Positions 31,632 through 48,813 are shown, counted from the stretch's first letter. The stretch: DNA of 64,000 bases from an uncultured Oceanospirillaceae bacterium (GCA_913057435.1 CAJXNY010000016.1:1-64000); one strand, 5' to 3'. Translations and numbers: made by a program. The notes: a model not told the origin generated them from the letters alone.

Positions 31632-32270
31632 TTAGGCGCCAGCTTTAACAGCCGGTTTAACGATAACGTTTCCGCCGGTTGCACCCGGTACGGCACCTTT
31701 GATCAACAGCAGGTTGCGTTCTGCGTCTACACGCACAACTTCCAGAGTCTGAACGGTTACACGCTCAGCACCCATGTGACCTGCCATTTTCTTGCCTTTG
31801 AAGACACGACCTGGGGTCTGACACTGACCAATAGAACCCGGAGCACGGTGAGAGATAGAGTTACCGTGCGTCATATCCTGAGTAGCGAAATTCCAGCGCT
31901 TAACACCGCCCTGGAAGCCTTTACCTTTAGATTGACCAGTAACATCTACTTTCTGACCTGCTTCGAAGCGCGCAACTGTCAGCTCTTCGCCAACGTTGAC
32001 TTCTTCGCCACCCGACAGGCGGAACTCCCACAAACCGCGACCAGCTTCAACGCCAGCTTTAGCAAAGTGACCAGCTTCCGGTTTAGACAGGCGATTAGCC
32101 TTCTTACCACCGGTAGTCACCTGCACTGCTGCGTAGCCGTCGATTTCCTCAGTACGGACCTGAGTAATGCGGTTCGGTTCCACTTCGATGACGGTGACTG
32201 GCACGGATACGCCATCTTCAGTGAAGACACGAGTCATACCCGCTTTACGTCCGATAAGACCTACAGACAT
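31632..32270 (-). CDS. rplC: 50S ribosomal protein uL3
   Basis: 212 residues (E. coli 209). [20 protein letters not shown] at the start, and the W-finger and [20 protein letters not shown] loop near the peptidyl-transferase centre; the conserved glutamine methylated in E. coli lies in the [10 protein letters not shown] region. Confidence 0.98.
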   Translation of the reverse strand: MSVGLIGRKAGMTRVFTEDGVSVPVTVIEVEPNRITQVRTEEIDGYAAVQVTTGGKKANRLSKPEAGHFAKAGVEAGRGLWEFRLSGGEEVNVGEELTVARFEAGQKVDVTGQSKGKGFQGGVKRWNFATQDMTHGNSISHRAPGSIGQCQTPGRVFKGKKMAGHMGAERVTVQTLEVVRVDAERNLLLIKGAVPGATGGNVIVKPAVKAGA

Positions 32271-32381
32271 TATATTACCTCTTGCCAGTTGTGTACGGGG
32301 CTGTCACCCGCTATGGCTACCCTTTCCAGAGCATTCCACAAATAGCGCTTCATTAATGAATAAATCTGCGCAGTGCGTTTC

Positions 32382-32693
32382 TTAGCCGAGGCTGATCTGC
32401 ACTTCTACACCCGCTGCCAGATCAAGCTTCATCAAAGCATCAACAGTCTTTTCTGTTGGCTCGACGATATCCAGCACACGCTTATGCGTACGAATCTCAT
32501 ACTGATCACGTGCATCTTTGTTCACGTGAGGAGAGATCAATATTGTAAAGCGCTCTTTGCGAGTCGGAAGTGGGATCGGACCACGCACCTGAGCACCTGT
32601 CCGCTTAGCAGTCTCAACGATCTCCTGCGCGGAAGAGTCAATCAGGCGATGATCAAACGCCTTCAGACGAATACGAATTTTCTGATTCTGCAT
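32382..32693 (-). CDS. rpsJ: 30S ribosomal protein uS10 / NusE
   Basis: 103 residues from ATG 32693 ([19 protein letters not shown]), the exact E. coli length; an ATG three codons earlier is rejected. Also acts with NusB and NusG in antitermination. First gene of the S10 operon. Confidence 0.97.
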   Translation of the reverse strand: MQNQKIRIRLKAFDHRLIDSSAQEIVETAKRTGAQVRGPIPLPTRKERFTILISPHVNKDARDQYEIRTHKRVLDIVEPTEKTVDALMKLDLAAGVEVQISLG

Positions 32694-32723
32694 TTCGATC
32701 ACACATTTCCATCAGTTTTAACA

Positions 32724-32759
32724 CGGCATATGCCGACCTCCCTCTATTCAGAGGGGAGG
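32724..32759 (-). promoter_or_regulatory. S10 operon leader structures
   Basis: Right after the expected start, the leader reads CCTCCCCTCT-GAAT-AGAGGGAGG (one bulge), then the perfect palindrome CGGCATATGCCG (32724-32735). These could be part of an L4-responsive leader, but the leader here is only about 65 bases, much shorter than in E. coli, so the mechanism is open. Confidence 0.45.
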
Positions 32760-32762
32760 CAA

Positions 32763-32791
32763 ATTCTACTGTCACCAGCAGCGCGCGTCAA
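32763..32791 (-). promoter_or_regulatory. S10 operon promoter
   Basis: Minus strand: TTGACG (32786-32791), 17-base spacer, TAGAAT (32763-32768), five of six in both hexamers, placed between the tuf terminator and rpsJ. Confidence 0.8.
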
Positions 32792-32807
32792 CTGTTTAAT
32801 TAACAAA

Positions 32808-32840
32808 CAAAAAGGGCCCTCCCAACAGGAGAGCCCCTTT
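32808..32840 (-). terminator. Terminator of rpsL-rpsG-fusA-tuf
   Basis: Read leftwards: GGGGCTCTCC, TGTT loop, GGGAGGGCCC, then TTTTT. 27 bases after the tuf stop and just before the S10 promoter. Confidence 0.85.
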
Positions 32841-32867
32841 CAACCAGCTAGATCAAATCAATCGCAA

Positions 32868-34091
32868 TTACGCGAGGATTTTAGCTACTACGCCGGCACC
32901 AACAGTACGACCACCTTCACGGATGGCGAAGCGCAGACCTTCTTCCATCGCGATTGGGTTAATCAGGGTAACAGACATCTGAATGTTGTCACCTGGCATT
33001 ACCATTTCTACACCCTCTGGCAGCTCACAAGCACCAGTGATGTCAGTCGTACGGAAGTAGAACTGTGGACGGTAGCCTTTAAAGAATGGCGTGTGACGAC
33101 CACCCTCTTCTTTAGACAGTACGTACACTTCGCCTTCAAACTGAGTGTGCGGAGTGATCGTACCTGGCTTAGCCAGTACCTGACCACGCTCTACGTCGTC
33201 ACGCTTAGTACCACGCAACAACGCGCCGATGTTCTCGCCTGCACGACCTTCGTCCAGCAGTTTACGGAACATTTCAACACCGGTACAAGTCGTCTTGGTA
33301 GTCTCACGAATACCAACGATCTCGATTTCTTCACCTGTGTTAACGATACCACGCTCTACACGACCGGTTACAACAGTACCACGGCCGGAGATAGAGAATA
33401 CGTCCTCGATAGGCATCAGGAACGGCTGATCAACAGCACGCTCTGGCTCTGGAATGTAAGTATCCAGCGCTTCGATCAGCTTTTTAACAGCTGTCGTACC
33501 CAGCTCGTTGTCGTCTTCGCCATTCAGCGCCATCAGCGCGGAACCTGCGATGATTGGCGTATCATCACCTGGGAAGTCGTAGGTATCGAGCAGCTCACGC
33601 AGCTCCATTTCTACCAGCTCCAGCATCTCTTCGTATTCTTCTGTACCAACGCCGCCACAATCTTCAGCCAGCAGGTCAGCTTTGTTCAGGAATACAACGA
33701 TGTACGGTACACCTACCTGACGGGACAGCAGGATGTGCTCACGCGTCTGTGGCATTGGGCCATCAGTCGCACCACATACCAGGATAGCGCCATCCATCTG
33801 AGCCGCACCGGTGATCATGTTCTTCACGTAATCCGCGTGACCCGGGCAGTCAACGTGCGCGTAGTGACGGATAGTGGAGTCATATTCAACGTGGGAAGTA
33901 GCGATTGTGATACCACGCTCACGCTCTTCCGGTGCGTTATCGATCTGATCGAAGGCTTTCATTTCGCCGCCGAATACTTCTGCACAGACGCGAGTCAGAG
34001 CAGCAGTCAGAGTAGTTTTACCGTGGTCAACGTGGCCGATTGTACCAACGTTAACGTGAGGCTTTGAGCGTTCAAATTGTTCTTTAGCCAC
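32868..34091 (-). CDS. tuf: Elongation factor Tu (copy 1)
   Basis: 407 residues. Carries aminoacyl-tRNA to the A site. GTPase motifs GHVDHGKT (G1), DCPGHADY (G3) and NKAD (G4). It is 13 residues longer than E. coli EF-Tu because of an insertion around residues 141-155 ([16 protein letters not shown]). The protein differs from copy 2 (49394-50617) at two residues only, both near the C-terminus. Last gene of the str operon, 32 bases after fusA. Confidence 0.98.
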   Translation of the reverse strand: MAKEQFERSKPHVNVGTIGHVDHGKTTLTAALTRVCAEVFGGEMKAFDQIDNAPEERERGITIATSHVEYDSTIRHYAHVDCPGHADYVKNMITGAAQMDGAILVCGATDGPMPQTREHILLSRQVGVPYIVVFLNKADLLAEDCGGVGTEEYEEMLELVEMELRELLDTYDFPGDDTPIIAGSALMALNGEDDNELGTTAVKKLIEALDTYIPEPERAVDQPFLMPIEDVFSISGRGTVVTGRVERGIVNTGEEIEIVGIRETTKTTCTGVEMFRKLLDEGRAGENIGALLRGTKRDDVERGQVLAKPGTITPHTQFEGEVYVLSKEEGGRHTPFFKGYRPQFYFRTTDITGACELPEGVEMVMPGDNIQMSVTLINPIAMEEGLRFAIREGGRTVGAGVVAKILA

Positions 34092-34123
34092 GATTAATAC
34101 CTCTTAAACGAGTTGGGCAATTG

Positions 34124-36217
34124 TTAGTAATGATTCATAACGGCATCAGCGACATGGCTTGGCGCCTCAGCATAGTCGAAGAACTCCATAGAGTACGTCG
34201 CACGCCCCTGAGTAGCCGAACGCAGGTCGGTCGCATAGCCGAACATCTCACCCAGAGGAACCTGAGCGTTTATCACTTTACCGGAAGTGCTGTCTTCCAT
34301 ACCCTGAACGAGACCACGACGACGATTCAGGTCACCCATCACATCACCCATGTACTCTTCCGGAGTAACAACTTCCACGTTCATCATTGGCTCCAGCAGG
34401 CACGGATTCGCTTCTTGAGCGTACTTCCTCAGCGCCTGAGAGGCAGCAATTTTAAATGCCATCTCGTTGGAATCAACATCGTGGAATGAGCCATCATACA
34501 GACGTGCTTTCAGCCCGATTAGTGGATAACCGGCGATCACACCATTCCGCATCTGCTCTGCGATACCTTTCTCGATTGCCGGGATGTATTCCTTAGGAAT
34601 CGCACCACCTACAATCTCGTTGACGAACTCCAGTCCTTCCTCTTCAGACGGACTGAATTCAACAACAACGTGACCGTACTGACCACGACCGCCCGACTGC
34701 CGAACAAACTTATGGTTTGCATCAACAGACTGGCGAATCCTCTCGCGATAAGCCACCTGTGGCTTGCCGATGTTGGCTTCGACCTTGAATTCACGTTTCA
34801 TACGATCAACAATGATATCCAGGTGAAGCTCACCCATACCCGAGATGATTGTCTGACCCGTTTCAGGGTCGGTCTCGACACGAAAAGAGGGATCTTCCTG
34901 GGCCAGCTTACCCAGTGCGACACCCATCTTTTCCTGATCTGGCTGAGATCTCGGCTCAACGGCAACCGAAATCACCGGATCCGGGAACTCCATGCGCTCC
35001 AGAATAATGCGCTGACTGACGTCACATAAAGTGTCGCCCGTCGTCACATCCTTCATACCGATCAGAGCTGCGATATCGCCTGCGCGAACCTCTTTAATCT
35101 CTTCCCGGTTATTGGCATGCATTTGCACCATACGGCCTACGCGTTCTTTCTTACTCTTCACAGAGTTAACAACGCTGTCACCGGAATTCAACACACCTGA
35201 GTACACTCGAACGAAGGTCAATGTACCTACGAACGGATCAGTTGCGATTTTGAACGCCAGCGCCGCGAACGGCGCGTCATCATCAGCAGGGCGCTGAGCA
35301 AGCGTTTCGTTTTTATCGTCCAGCGTGCCCTCAATCGCTTTCACATCCAGCGGTGACGGCATGTATTCGATAACAGCATCCAGCATCGCCTGGACACCTT
35401 TGTTCTTAAATGCAGAACCACACTGCATCAGAACAACGTCGTTTGCTAGCGTACGAATACGCAGACCCTGCTTGATCTCTTCGTCGGATAGCTCGCCTTC
35501 TTCAAGGTACTTATCCATCAGTTCATCATTAGCTTCCGCAGCGGCCTCCATCATCTGCTCACGCAGATCATTAGCCTGGTCCTGCAAATCAGCCGGGATG
35601 TCTGCCAGATCGTACGTCATACCCTGGTCAGCTTCGCTCCACATGATCGCTTTCATGCGGATCAGATCCACCACGCCTTTAAACTCATCTTCCGCACCAA
35701 TAGGGAAGTTGATTGGCACGGCAGCGGCACCCAGACGGCCCTTAAGCTGGTCGACAACCATAAAGAAGTCAGCACCGGCACGGTCCATCTTGTTGACGAA
35801 CACCATACGAGGAACCTCGTACTTATTCGCCTGACGCCATACAGTCTCAGTCTGAGGCTGCACACCCGAAGATGCACACAGTACAACGACCGCACCATCA
35901 AGCACACGCAAGGAACGTTCAACTTCAATCGTGAAGTCAACGTGCCCAGGCGTGTCAATGATATTGACACGGTGATCATCGAACTGCTGGCTCATACCCT
36001 TCCAGAAGCAGGTAGTAGCAGCGGAGGTGATAGTGATACCACGCTCCTGTTCCTGCTCCATCCAGTCCATGGTAGCCGCGCCGTCGTGTACCTCACCGAT
36101 TTTATGGGACATACCGGTATAAAACAGTACACGCTCAGTAGTAGTGGTTTTACCTGCGTCTACATGCGCACAGATACCAATATTACGGTAACGTGCGATA
36201 GGAGTTTTACGAGCCAC
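34124..36217 (-). CDS. fusA: Elongation factor G
   Basis: 697 residues. Translocase; G1 [13 protein letters not shown]3 DTPGHVDF, G4 NKMDR. Domains IV and V end [19 protein letters not shown], where the tip of domain IV enters the decoding site. 18 bases after rpsG. Confidence 0.98.
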   Translation of the reverse strand: MARKTPIARYRNIGICAHVDAGKTTTTERVLFYTGMSHKIGEVHDGAATMDWMEQEQERGITITSAATTCFWKGMSQQFDDHRVNIIDTPGHVDFTIEVERSLRVLDGAVVVLCASSGVQPQTETVWRQANKYEVPRMVFVNKMDRAGADFFMVVDQLKGRLGAAAVPINFPIGAEDEFKGVVDLIRMKAIMWSEADQGMTYDLADIPADLQDQANDLREQMMEAAAEANDELMDKYLEEGELSDEEIKQGLRIRTLANDVVLMQCGSAFKNKGVQAMLDAVIEYMPSPLDVKAIEGTLDDKNETLAQRPADDDAPFAALAFKIATDPFVGTLTFVRVYSGVLNSGDSVVNSVKSKKERVGRMVQMHANNREEIKEVRAGDIAALIGMKDVTTGDTLCDVSQRIILERMEFPDPVISVAVEPRSQPDQEKMGVALGKLAQEDPSFRVETDPETGQTIISGMGELHLDIIVDRMKREFKVEANIGKPQVAYRERIRQSVDANHKFVRQSGGRGQYGHVVVEFSPSEEEGLEFVNEIVGGAIPKEYIPAIEKGIAEQMRNGVIAGYPLIGLKARLYDGSFHDVDSNEMAFKIAASQALRKYAQEANPCLLEPMMNVEVVTPEEYMGDVMGDLNRRRGLVQGMEDSTSGKVINAQVPLGEMFGYATDLRSATQGRATYSMEFFDYAEAPSHVADAVMNHY

Positions 36218-36235
36218 GACTCAATCCTCTGATCT

Positions 36236-36733
<498 letters not shown>

Positions 36734-36832
36734 TCAGGTTCATCAGGTATATACACACCTGACCTTACTCTTACCGTGTCCGGTCTAGCCTACAGCAGCT
36801 ATGCCGCTATAGATTCGCCGAGGGTACGGCTA

Positions 36833-37207
36833 TTAAGACTTAGGACGTTTGGTACCGTATTTGGAACGACCCTGTTTACGATCGTTCACACCGGAGCAGT
36901 CCAAAGAACCACGAACCGTGTGATAACGCACACCAGGCAAATCCTTAACACGACCACCACGAATCAGAACAACAGAGTGTTCCTGCAGGTTATGACCTTC
37001 ACCACCGATGTAGGAGGTAACTTCAAAACCATTCGTCAAACGAACACGACACACTTTACGCAGTGCAGAGTTCGGTTTCTTCGGGGTAGTGGTGTAAACA
37101 CGAGTGCATACGCCACGACGCTGAGGACAAGCCTGCAGCGCAGGTACATCGCTCTTTTCAGCTTTACGCTTACGAGGGCTACGAACCAGCTGGCTAATAG
37201 TTGCCAT
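36833..37207 (-). CDS. rpsL: 30S ribosomal protein uS12
   Basis: 124 residues. Decoding-centre protein; [17 protein letters not shown] holds the lysine (Lys43 equivalent) whose change gives streptomycin resistance, and the wild-type Lys is present here. First gene of the str operon. Confidence 0.98.
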   Translation of the reverse strand: MATISQLVRSPRKRKAEKSDVPALQACPQRRGVCTRVYTTTPKKPNSALRKVCRVRLTNGFEVTSYIGGEGHNLQEHSVVLIRGGRVKDLPGVRYHTVRGSLDCSGVNDRKQGRSKYGTKRPKS

Positions 37208-37240
37208 TTAAGCAAACTCCAATTTGGTTATTTAGCACTG

Positions 37241-37266
37241 AAAAGACCGGGTCTGAAGACCCGGTC
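37241..37266 (-). terminator. Terminator downstream of rpoC / in rpsL leader
   Basis: Read leftwards: GACCGGGTC-TTCA-GACCCGGTC-TTTT, a perfect nine-base stem. It is 60 bases beyond rpoC, but the best str promoter (37283-37312) lies upstream of it, so it may also attenuate rpsL. Confidence 0.88.
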
Positions 37267-37282
37267 ATCTAGTGGGGTCGAA

Positions 37283-37312
37283 ATTTTAATCAATTTCGAC
37301 CTTTGCCGTCAA
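37283..37312 (-). promoter_or_regulatory. Candidate str operon promoter
   Basis: Minus strand: TTGACG (37307-37312), 18-base spacer, TAAAAT (37283-37288), five of six each. It starts 15 bases after the rpoC stop codon. Confidence 0.7.
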
Positions 37313-37326
37313 ACACTGAATAAAGA

Positions 37327-41550
<4,224 letters not shown>

Positions 41551-41614
41551 TGTCGCTTGCTCCTCGCGGAGTTCCAGGCCGGCACCAAAGGTGCCGACCG
41601 AACTTGCCTATGCC

Positions 41615-44600
41615 TTACTTACCGTCGTCCAGCTCAATGTCGATACCCAGTGAACGAATTTCTTTCACCAGTACGTTGAACGACTCAGGCATCCCCGGTT
41701 CCATACGATGATCGCCATCGACGATGTTTTTATACATCTTCGTACGGCCATTCACGTCATCGGACTTAACAGTCAGCATCTCCTGCAGAGTGTAGGCGGC
41801 ACCGTATGCTTCCAGTGCCCACACCTCCATCTCACCGAATCGCTGACCACCGAATTGCGCCTTACCACCCAGCGGCTGCTGAGTAACCAGACTGTAAGAA
41901 CCAGTAGAACGCGCGTGCATCTTGTCATCAACCAGGTGGTTAAGCTTGAGCATGTACATGTAACCAACGGTTACCTGACGGTCAAACTTATCACCGGTAC
42001 GGCCGTCGTAGAGGTCGCACTGACCGCTATCGTTCAACCCTGCCAGACGCAGCAGCTCTTTAATTTCGGACTCTTTGGCACCGTCGAATGCTGGCGTCGC
42101 AATTGGCACACCACCACGCAGGTTACCCGCCATTTCCAGCAGCTCGTCATCAGTAAAGCTGTCCAGATCTTCTTTACGACCACAGGCTTGACCGCCCAGC
42201 TCCGTATTGTAGATCCGATCCAGGAAGCCACGAACTTCCTGTACAGTTTCCTGACGCTCACGCTCGATCTTCAACATCTCGTCGATCTTACGACCCAGAC
42301 CGGAACACGCCATACCCAGATGGGTTTCCAGAATCTGACCAACGTTCATTCGAGACGGTACACCCAGCGGGTTCAGCACCACATCAACTGGCTCGCCGTT
42401 ATCATCGTACGGCATGTCTTCTACCGGCATGATAACGGAGATAACACCTTTGTTACCGTGACGACCTGCCATCTTGTCACCTGGCTGTACACGACGCTTG
42501 GTCGCAACATACACCTTGACAATTTTCAGCACGCCTGGCGCCAGGTCATCACCGGTCTGCAGCTTGCGCTTTTTATCTTCGAACTTCTTGTCCAGCTCAA
42601 TCTTGCGCTCGTCCAGCTGTGAACGGGCCAGCTCAAGCTGCTCCATCACGGCGTCTTCAGCAACACGGATCTTGAACCAGTCGTCCTTCTTCAGCGTAGC
42701 CAGGAATTCCAGCGTGATTGTCTCGCCTTTACGCAAGCCAGCACCGCCGTCTGCTTCCAGACCCGATAAAGCACGACCCAGACGCTCGAACGTAGCCTGC
42801 TCAACAATACGCAGCTCTTCGTTCAAATCCTTGCGGATTTTCGCCAGCTCGGAGTTCTCGATATCAATCGCACGCTGATCTTTAGACACACCATCACGGG
42901 TAAAGACCTGCACATCGATAACCTTACCGATCGTACCTGTCTTAACGCGCAGTGAGGTATCTTTCACATCAGAGGCTTTTTCGCCGAAGATCGCTCGCAG
43001 CAACTTCTCTTCCGGGGTCAGCTGAGTTTCGCCTTTCGGCGTTACTTTACCCACCAGGATGTCGCCAGGACCTACTTCTGCACCAATGTGCACGATGCCG
43101 GATTCATCCAGCTTGGCCAGCGCGGACTCACCCACGTTCGGAATATCTGAGGTGATTTCTTCAGGGCCCAGCTTGGTATCACGCGCCACACAGGTCAGTT
43201 CCTGAATGTGGATTGTGGTAAAGCGGTCTTCCTGAACAACACGCTCAGAGATGAGGATGGAATCCTCGAAGTTGTAGCCGTTCCACGGCATAAAAGCGAT
43301 GCGCATGTTCTGACCCAGCGCCAGCTCACCCTTGTCGACGGACGGGCCGTCAGCCATGATGTCGCCACGCTGCACACTGTCACCCGGGTTCACAATGGAA
43401 CGCTGGTTGATACAGGTGTTCTGGTTCGAACGGGTGTACTTAGTCAGGTTGTAGATATCTACACCTGCTTCACCGGCAATCAGCTCTTCGTCGTTTACAC
43501 GAACAACAATGCGCGCCGCATCAACGGTCTCGATGACACCGCTACGGGTGGCAACCACACAGACACCAGAGTCACGTGCTACGTTGCGCTCCATACCCGT
43601 ACCAACCAGCGGCTTATCAGCACGCAGTGTCGGCACAGCCTGACGCTGCATGTTGGAACCCATCAAAGCTCGGTTAGCATCATCGTGTTCCAGGAACGGA
43701 ATCAGCGAAGCCGCTACGGAGACAACCTGACGTGCCGAAACGTCCATGTACTGCACTTTTTCAGGCGGCGTCATGGTAGTTTCGTTCTGATGACGGGCTG
43801 CAACCAGCTCATCAACCAGACGCTTATCAGCATCAACCGTCGCAGACGCCTGGGCGATCACGTAACGGTTTTCTTCAATCGCTGACAGGTAATCAATCTC
43901 GTCAGTGACCAGGCCATCAATTACCTTACGGTAAGGCGTCTCAAGGAAGCCATAATGGTTGGTACGAGCGTATACCGCCAGTGAGTTGATCAGACCGATG
44001 TTCGGACCCTCAGGGGTCTCGATTGGACATACACGACCATAGTGAGTGGCATGTACATCTCGCACCTCAAAGCCGGCACGTTCACGGGTCAGACCGCCAG
44101 GGCCCAGGGCAGAGACACGACGCTTATGCGTGATCTCGGACAGCGGGTTGTTCTGGTCCATAAACTGGGACAGCTGACTGGAACCAAAGAATTCCTTAAC
44201 CGCTGCAGCAACTGGCTTGGCGTTGATCAGATCCTGAGGCATCAGGTTGTCAGATTCAGCCATGCTCAGACGTTCGCGTACGGCACGCTCAACACGTACC
44301 AGACCGACACGGAACTGGTTTTCAGCCATTTCGCCAACAGAGCGAATACGACGGTTACCCAGATGGTCGATATCATCGACAATGCCGTTACCGTTACGGA
44401 TATCAATGAGGATTTTCATCACTGCAAGGATATCGTCTTTGCCCAGCACACCAGAACCGGTCTCTTCGTCACTACCGATACGACGGTTGAACTTCATACG
44501 GCCTACCGCAGAAAGGTCATACCGCTCTTCGGAGAAGAACAGGTTCTCGAACAGCGCTTCCGCTGACTCTTTAGTTGGTGGCTCACCCGGGCGCATCATA

Positions 44601-45721
44601 CGGTAAATTTCTACCAGTGCTTCCAGCGGGTTGCTGGTCGGGTCGACACGCAGTGTCTCAGAGATAAATGAACCGCAATCCAGCTCATTGGTGTACAGCG
44701 TTTCGAAGGCATTGATGCCCGCGGCACGCAGGTTATCAACCAGTTCATCGGTGATTTCTGTGTTACAGGCACACAGCAATTCACCCGTCGACGGGTCGAT
44801 CATATCTTTAGCAATCGCCTTACCAGCCAGGTACTCCATTGGTACCTCCAGCTGTTCCATGCCCGCTTTCGCCATCTGACGAATGTGGCGCGGCGTAATA
44901 CGACGGCCCGCTTCAACAACTACATTACCTTCCGGATCTTTGATCTCGAAAGACATGGTCTCACCGCGCAGACGCTCAGGCACCAGTTCCATAAGGATAC
45001 GGTCGCCGTCCAGGTTCCAGTCGGTGTTGTTGAAGAACAGCTCCAGAATTTCTTCTGCATTAAAGCCCAGGGCTCGCAACAGAATAGTCGCCGGAAGCTT
45101 ACGGCGACGGTCGATACGAACGAACAAGTTGTCCTTCGGATCGAACTCAAAATCCAGCCAGGAGCCACGGTAAGGAATCACACGGGCTGAGTACAACAGC
45201 TTACCGGATGAATGCGTCTTACCTTTATCGTGGTCGAAGAATACACCAGGAGACCGGTGCAACTGAGACACGATAACACGCTCTGTACCGTTCACTACGA
45301 AGGTACCGTTATCGGTCATCAGAGGCATTTCGCCCATGTAGACTTCTTGTTCCTTGATGTCCTTGACCGCTTTGTTATTGGACTCACGGTCGTAGATCAC
45401 CAAGCGCACTTTGACGCGCAGAGGAGCAGCGTATGTTACGCCACGCAACTGACATTCTTTCACGTCAAAAACGGGTTCACCGAGGCGATAGCCTACATAT
45501 TCCAGCGAGGCATTGCCGGAATATGACACAATCGGGAATACAGAATTAAAAGCGGCGTGAAGCCCTTCTTCCTTGTTTGCAGCGTCGCCCTGATCACCTG
45601 TCTGCAGAAATCTGCGGTAGGAATCGAGCTGAATCGCCAGCAGGTATGGTACATCCATGACTTCTGGCATTTTGCCAAAGTCCTTACGGATGCGTTTCTT
45701 TTCAGTGTATGAATAAGCCAT
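41615..45721 (-). CDS. rpoB: RNA polymerase subunit beta
   Basis: 1368 residues (E. coli 1342) from ATG 45721 ([17 protein letters not shown]). The open frame extends 30 codons upstream, but that part overlaps the attenuator side and lacks family similarity. The rifampicin region reads [20 protein letters not shown] (wild-type-like D, H and S residues), and [10 protein letters not shown] is near the active site. Confidence 0.98.
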   Translation of the reverse strand: MAYSYTEKKRIRKDFGKMPEVMDVPYLLAIQLDSYRRFLQTGDQGDAANKEEGLHAAFNSVFPIVSYSGNASLEYVGYRLGEPVFDVKECQLRGVTYAAPLRVKVRLVIYDRESNNKAVKDIKEQEVYMGEMPLMTDNGTFVVNGTERVIVSQLHRSPGVFFDHDKGKTHSSGKLLYSARVIPYRGSWLDFEFDPKDNLFVRIDRRRKLPATILLRALGFNAEEILELFFNNTDWNLDGDRILMELVPERLRGETMSFEIKDPEGNVVVEAGRRITPRHIRQMAKAGMEQLEVPMEYLAGKAIAKDMIDPSTGELLCACNTEITDELVDNLRAAGINAFETLYTNELDCGSFISETLRVDPTSNPLEALVEIYRMMRPGEPPTKESAEALFENLFFSEERYDLSAVGRMKFNRRIGSDEETGSGVLGKDDILAVMKILIDIRNGNGIVDDIDHLGNRRIRSVGEMAENQFRVGLVRVERAVRERLSMAESDNLMPQDLINAKPVAAAVKEFFGSSQLSQFMDQNNPLSEITHKRRVSALGPGGLTRERAGFEVRDVHATHYGRVCPIETPEGPNIGLINSLAVYARTNHYGFLETPYRKVIDGLVTDEIDYLSAIEENRYVIAQASATVDADKRLVDELVAARHQNETTMTPPEKVQYMDVSARQVVSVAASLIPFLEHDDANRALMGSNMQRQAVPTLRADKPLVGTGMERNVARDSGVCVVATRSGVIETVDAARIVVRVNDEELIAGEAGVDIYNLTKYTRSNQNTCINQRSIVNPGDSVQRGDIMADGPSVDKGELALGQNMRIAFMPWNGYNFEDSILISERVVQEDRFTTIHIQELTCVARDTKLGPEEITSDIPNVGESALAKLDESGIVHIGAEVGPGDILVGKVTPKGETQLTPEEKLLRAIFGEKASDVKDTSLRVKTGTIGKVIDVQVFTRDGVSKDQRAIDIENSELAKIRKDLNEELRIVEQATFERLGRALSGLEADGGAGLRKGETITLEFLATLKKDDWFKIRVAEDAVMEQLELARSQLDERKIELDKKFEDKKRKLQTGDDLAPGVLKIVKVYVATKRRVQPGDKMAGRHGNKGVISVIMPVEDMPYDDNGEPVDVVLNPLGVPSRMNVGQILETHLGMACSGLGRKIDEMLKIERERQETVQEVRGFLDRIYNTELGGQACGRKEDLDSFTDDELLEMAGNLRGGVPIATPAFDGAKESEIKELLRLAGLNDSGQCDLYDGRTGDKFDRQVTVGYMYMLKLNHLVDDKMHARSTGSYSLVTQQPLGGKAQFGGQRFGEMEVWALEAYGAAYTLQEMLTVKSDDVNGRTKMYKNIVDGDHRMEPGMPESFNVLVKEIRSLGIDIELDDGK

Positions 45722-45820
45722 CAGTGTTCCCCAGCATGCGCACCTAGATTTGAAGCTTTCCAGAAGGGGGACTTCCGGGAAATACGTTCCGTTAAAAACA
45801 TTTGCTTTCATTAATAACGG

Positions 45821-45850
45821 AAAAAGGCCGGTGGCAATTTGCCACCAGCC
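45821..45850 (-). terminator. rplL-rpoB attenuator
   Basis: Read leftwards: GGCTGGTGGCAA / TTGCCACCGGCC then TTTTT. This is the position of the known partial terminator that sets the ribosomal protein to polymerase ratio in E. coli. Confidence 0.88.
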
Positions 45851-45897
45851 ATTAGAGCTAGAACAGAACTAAGCTGCTCTGTAATGCATAAATGCGA

Positions 45898-46263
45898 TTA
45901 CTTCAGCTCTACAGACGCGCCAGATTCTTCCAGAGCTTTCTTCAGCTCTTCTGCTTCATCTTTGCTTACGCCTTCTTTAACAGTAGCTGGAACACCATCT
46001 ACCATGCCTTTAGCTTCTTTCAGGCCTAGGCCTGTAGCAGCACGTACAGCTTTGATTACGTTTACTTTCTTATCGCCAACAGCGGTCAGAACAACGTCAA
46101 ATTCAGTCTGTTCTTCAGCAGCAGCAGGACCAGCAGCAGGGCCAGCTGCAGCAACAGCTGCAGTTACACCAAACTTCTCTTCCATTGCTTCGATCAGAAC
46201 AACTACGTCCTTAACGGACATTTCAGCGATTGCGTTGAGGATATCTTCGTGAGACAGAGACAT
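45898..46263 (-). CDS. rplL: 50S ribosomal protein bL12
   Basis: 121 residues. N-terminal dimerisation domain, an Ala/Pro/Gly hinge ([15 protein letters not shown]) and the C-terminal factor-binding domain ([20 protein letters not shown]). Forms the stalk with uL10. Confidence 0.98.
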   Translation of the reverse strand: MSLSHEDILNAIAEMSVKDVVVLIEAMEEKFGVTAAVAAAGPAAGPAAAEEQTEFDVVLTAVGDKKVNVIKAVRAATGLGLKEAKGMVDGVPATVKEGVSKDEAEELKKALEESGASVELK

Positions 46264-46329
46264 GATTCAATTCCTGATAAAATCTTGAGTACAAACTCAA
46301 TAAATCTGTAAAAAACAGCTGCGCTAAAA

Positions 46330-46824
46330 TTAGGCAGCAGCTTCTTCTTTCTGATCGCGTACGGCTGCAATAGTACGACACAGCTTGCCAGCTGCCGCTT
46401 CTTTCATGCAGGCCATCAGCTTCGCAATAGCTTCGTCGTAAGTAGGCAGGCTTGCAAGCATTGCCACATCTACAACTTCGCCTTCGAATACAGCTGCTTT
46501 CAGCTCAAACTTCTCTTCGCCTTTCGCGAACTCATTCAGAACACGGGCGCCAGCGCCTGGGTGTTCGTGAGAGAATGCGATGATTGACGGACCGACCAGA
46601 GAGTCTTTCAGACCTTCAAAGTCAGTACCTTCAATCGCGCGACGCGCCAGTGTGTTACGAACAACTTTCAGCCACACACCACTTTCACGCGCCTGCTTGC
46701 GCAGAGTCGTCATATTCTCAACGGTTACGCCACGGGAATCCGCAACAACCGCTGACAGAGCGTTTTTAGCAGCTTCCTGGACTTCAGCGACGATCGCTTT
46801 TTTGTCTTCGAGTCCTAATGCCAC
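46330..46824 (-). CDS. rplJ: 50S ribosomal protein uL10
   Basis: 164 residues, GTG start with GGAG seven bases ahead. Stalk base; the C-terminal helix binds bL12 dimers. The upstream 216-base gap is the expected autoregulatory leader. Confidence 0.97.
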   Translation of the reverse strand: MALGLEDKKAIVAEVQEAAKNALSAVVADSRGVTVENMTTLRKQARESGVWLKVVRNTLARRAIEGTDFEGLKDSLVGPSIIAFSHEHPGAGARVLNEFAKGEEKFELKAAVFEGEVVDVAMLASLPTYDEAIAKLMACMKEAAAGKLCRTIAAVRDQKEEAAA

Positions 46825-47040
46825 GGTATACTCCTGGATTTAGTCTTTCGACTGATTACCAACCACCTCACCACGTGAGGCTTGAGCACGGTGGATAGAT
46901 TCATCTGAATCTCACCGTCTGCGCAGGCTGGTTTTGCCCATTAAGATGCTCACCCGAAGGCACACATCACCTGCGGTCTTTGACGGTCTTCATCTCTGCC
47001 TGAACGGAGCTCAGAAGACCCTCAAAAAACCTTTGTACCA
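46825..47040 (-). promoter_or_regulatory. rplJ leader (L10-type autoregulatory region)
   Basis: 216 non-coding bases between rplA and rplJ, with several stems, for example CCTCAC-GTG-GTGAGG about 45 bases before the start codon. In E. coli the L10-L12 complex binds this leader and represses translation. Assigned by position and length; I have not derived the full fold. Confidence 0.5.
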
Positions 47041-47736
47041 TCAGACTTCCAGAGAACCCTGATCCAGTACCAGACCTGGCCCCATAGTAGAGGACAGCGT
47101 CACTTTCTTCACATACACGCCTTTAGCAGAAGCTGGTTTCAGCTTCTTCAGGTCAGTAACCAGCGCTTCGATGTTCTGCTTGATAGCAGCCGCATCGAAG
47201 TCAACTTTACCAACACCCGCGTGGATGATGCCGTTTTTATCAGTACGGAAACGTACCTGACCGGCTTTAGCATTCTTAACAGCAGTAACAACATCAGGTG
47301 TTACAGTGCCAACTTTAGGGTTAGGCATCAGGCCACGTGGACCCAGAACCTGACCCAGCTGACCAACAACACGCATTGCATCTGGCGTCGCAATTACAAC
47401 GCCAAAATCCAGATCGCCGCCTTTAATCTGTGCAGCCAGGTCTTCAAAACCTACTACATCAGCGCCCGCTGCTTTTGCTTTCTCAGCGTTTTCACCCTGA
47501 GCAAATACAGCAACACGAACATCGTTACCTGTACCATTTGGCAGTACGGTAGAACCGCGTACAACCTGGTCAGATTTACGTGGATCAACACCCAGGTTCA
47601 CTGCAACTTCAACAGTTTCTTTGAACTTGACTACAGACAGCTCAGTCAGCAGAGATACTGCTTCTTCGATCTGGTACTGCTTGCCAGCTTCAACTTTTTC
47701 GTTGATCGCCTTCAGGCGCTTAGTCAGCTTAGCCAT
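47041..47736 (-). CDS. rplA: 50S ribosomal protein uL1
   Basis: 231 residues. L1 stalk protein; [15 protein letters not shown] is the RNA-binding signature. In E. coli L1 represses rplK-rplA translation. The start overlaps the rplK stop by one base. Confidence 0.98.
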   Translation of the reverse strand: MAKLTKRLKAINEKVEAGKQYQIEEAVSLLTELSVVKFKETVEVAVNLGVDPRKSDQVVRGSTVLPNGTGNDVRVAVFAQGENAEKAKAAGADVVGFEDLAAQIKGGDLDFGVVIATPDAMRVVGQLGQVLGPRGLMPNPKVGTVTPDVVTAVKNAKAGQVRFRTDKNGIIHAGVGKVDFDAAAIKQNIEALVTDLKKLKPASAKGVYVKKVTLSSTMGPGLVLDQGSLEV

Positions 47737-48170
47737 TATTCGTCACCCTCTACCAACAGACCCATGCTGCGAGCAGAACCCGCAATCGTGCGTACAGCCG
47801 CATCCATATCGGAAGCAGTCAGATCAGCATCTTTAACAGTAGCGATCTCTTCCAGCTGAGCGCGAGTAACAGTACCCACTTTCTCAGTGTTAGGACGGCT
47901 AGAGCCACTTTTCAGGCCTGCTGCTTTTTTCAGCAATACAGCTGCTGGTGGTGTCTTGGTGATGAACGTAAAGCTACGGTCAGCGTAGACAGTGATGACA
48001 ACCGGAGTTGGCATACCTGGCTCCAGGCTCTGCGTAGACGCGTTGAACGCCTTACAGAATTCCATGATGTTCACACCGTGCTGACCCAGAGCTGGACCAA
48101 CTGGTGGAGATGGATTCGCCTTACCGGCGGCAACCTGCAGCTTGATATAAGCCTGGATTTTCTTAGCCAT
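47736..48170 (-). CDS. rplK: 50S ribosomal protein uL11
   Basis: 144 residues. Binds the GTPase-associated centre; [20 protein letters not shown] is the N-terminal proline-rich signature. Needed for RelA activation in E. coli. Confidence 0.98.
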   Translation of the reverse strand: MAKKIQAYIKLQVAAGKANPSPPVGPALGQHGVNIMEFCKAFNASTQSLEPGMPTPVVITVYADRSFTFITKTPPAAVLLKKAAGLKSGSSRPNTEKVGTVTRAQLEEIATVKDADLTASDMDAAVRTIAGSARSMGLLVEGDE

Positions 48171-48218
48171 TGTTTACTCCTGAGGGTTCGAACGCCTTTC
48201 GGCTCCCCTGTTTCACAA

Positions 48219-48245
48219 CAAAACCCCAGCCCGCGAGGACTGAGG
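48219..48245 (-). terminator. Weak terminator after nusG
   Basis: Read leftwards: CCTCAGTCC-TCGC-GGGCTGGGG then TTTTG, two G-T pairs. 24 bases after nusG and before rplK. Confidence 0.6.
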
Positions 48246-48268
48246 TCGATAAATACTTGCTGGTTTTA

Positions 48269-48802
48269 TCAGGCTTTTTCGACCTGAGCAAAATCCAGTT
48301 CAACTGGCGTAGAACGCCCAAAGATCAATACTGCAACATGCAGCTTGTTCTTCTCGTAGTTAACTTCTTCAACCACACCGTTAAAGTCGGCAAATGGGCC
48401 ATCAGCAACACGCACCATTTCACCTGGTTCGAAGACAGTCTTAGGCCGCGGTTTGTCAGCACCACTTTCCACACGTTGCAGAATCTCATCTGCTTCGCGC
48501 TCAGTGATTGGCGCAGGCTTACCCTTTGTTCCGCCAATAAAGCCCAGCACATAGTTTGTGCTGTTAACCAGATGCCAGCTTTCATCATTCATATCCATGT
48601 GCACCAGCACATAACCTGGATAGAACTTGCGCTCTGACTTGCGCTTTTTGCCGTCTTTGATCTCAACGACTTCTTCTGTTGGCACCAGGATATCACCGAA
48701 GTAACCCTGACAACCTTCACGTTCAACGCTCTGTTCGAGCAATGTCTTTACGCGCTTCTCGTAACCGGAATACGCATGTACGACATACCAATTCTTAGCC
48801 AT
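48269..48802 (-). CDS. nusG: Transcription termination/antitermination factor NusG
   Basis: 177 residues. NGN domain ([20 protein letters not shown]) and C-terminal KOW domain ([19 protein letters not shown]). Couples polymerase to the ribosome and Rho. 11 bases after secE. Confidence 0.98.
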   Translation of the reverse strand: MAKNWYVVHAYSGYEKRVKTLLEQSVEREGCQGYFGDILVPTEEVVEIKDGKKRKSERKFYPGYVLVHMDMNDESWHLVNSTNYVLGFIGGTKGKPAPITEREADEILQRVESGADKPRPKTVFEPGEMVRVADGPFADFNGVVEEVNYEKNKLHVAVLIFGRSTPVELDFAQVEKA

Positions 48803-48813
48803 GTCTCTATTCC

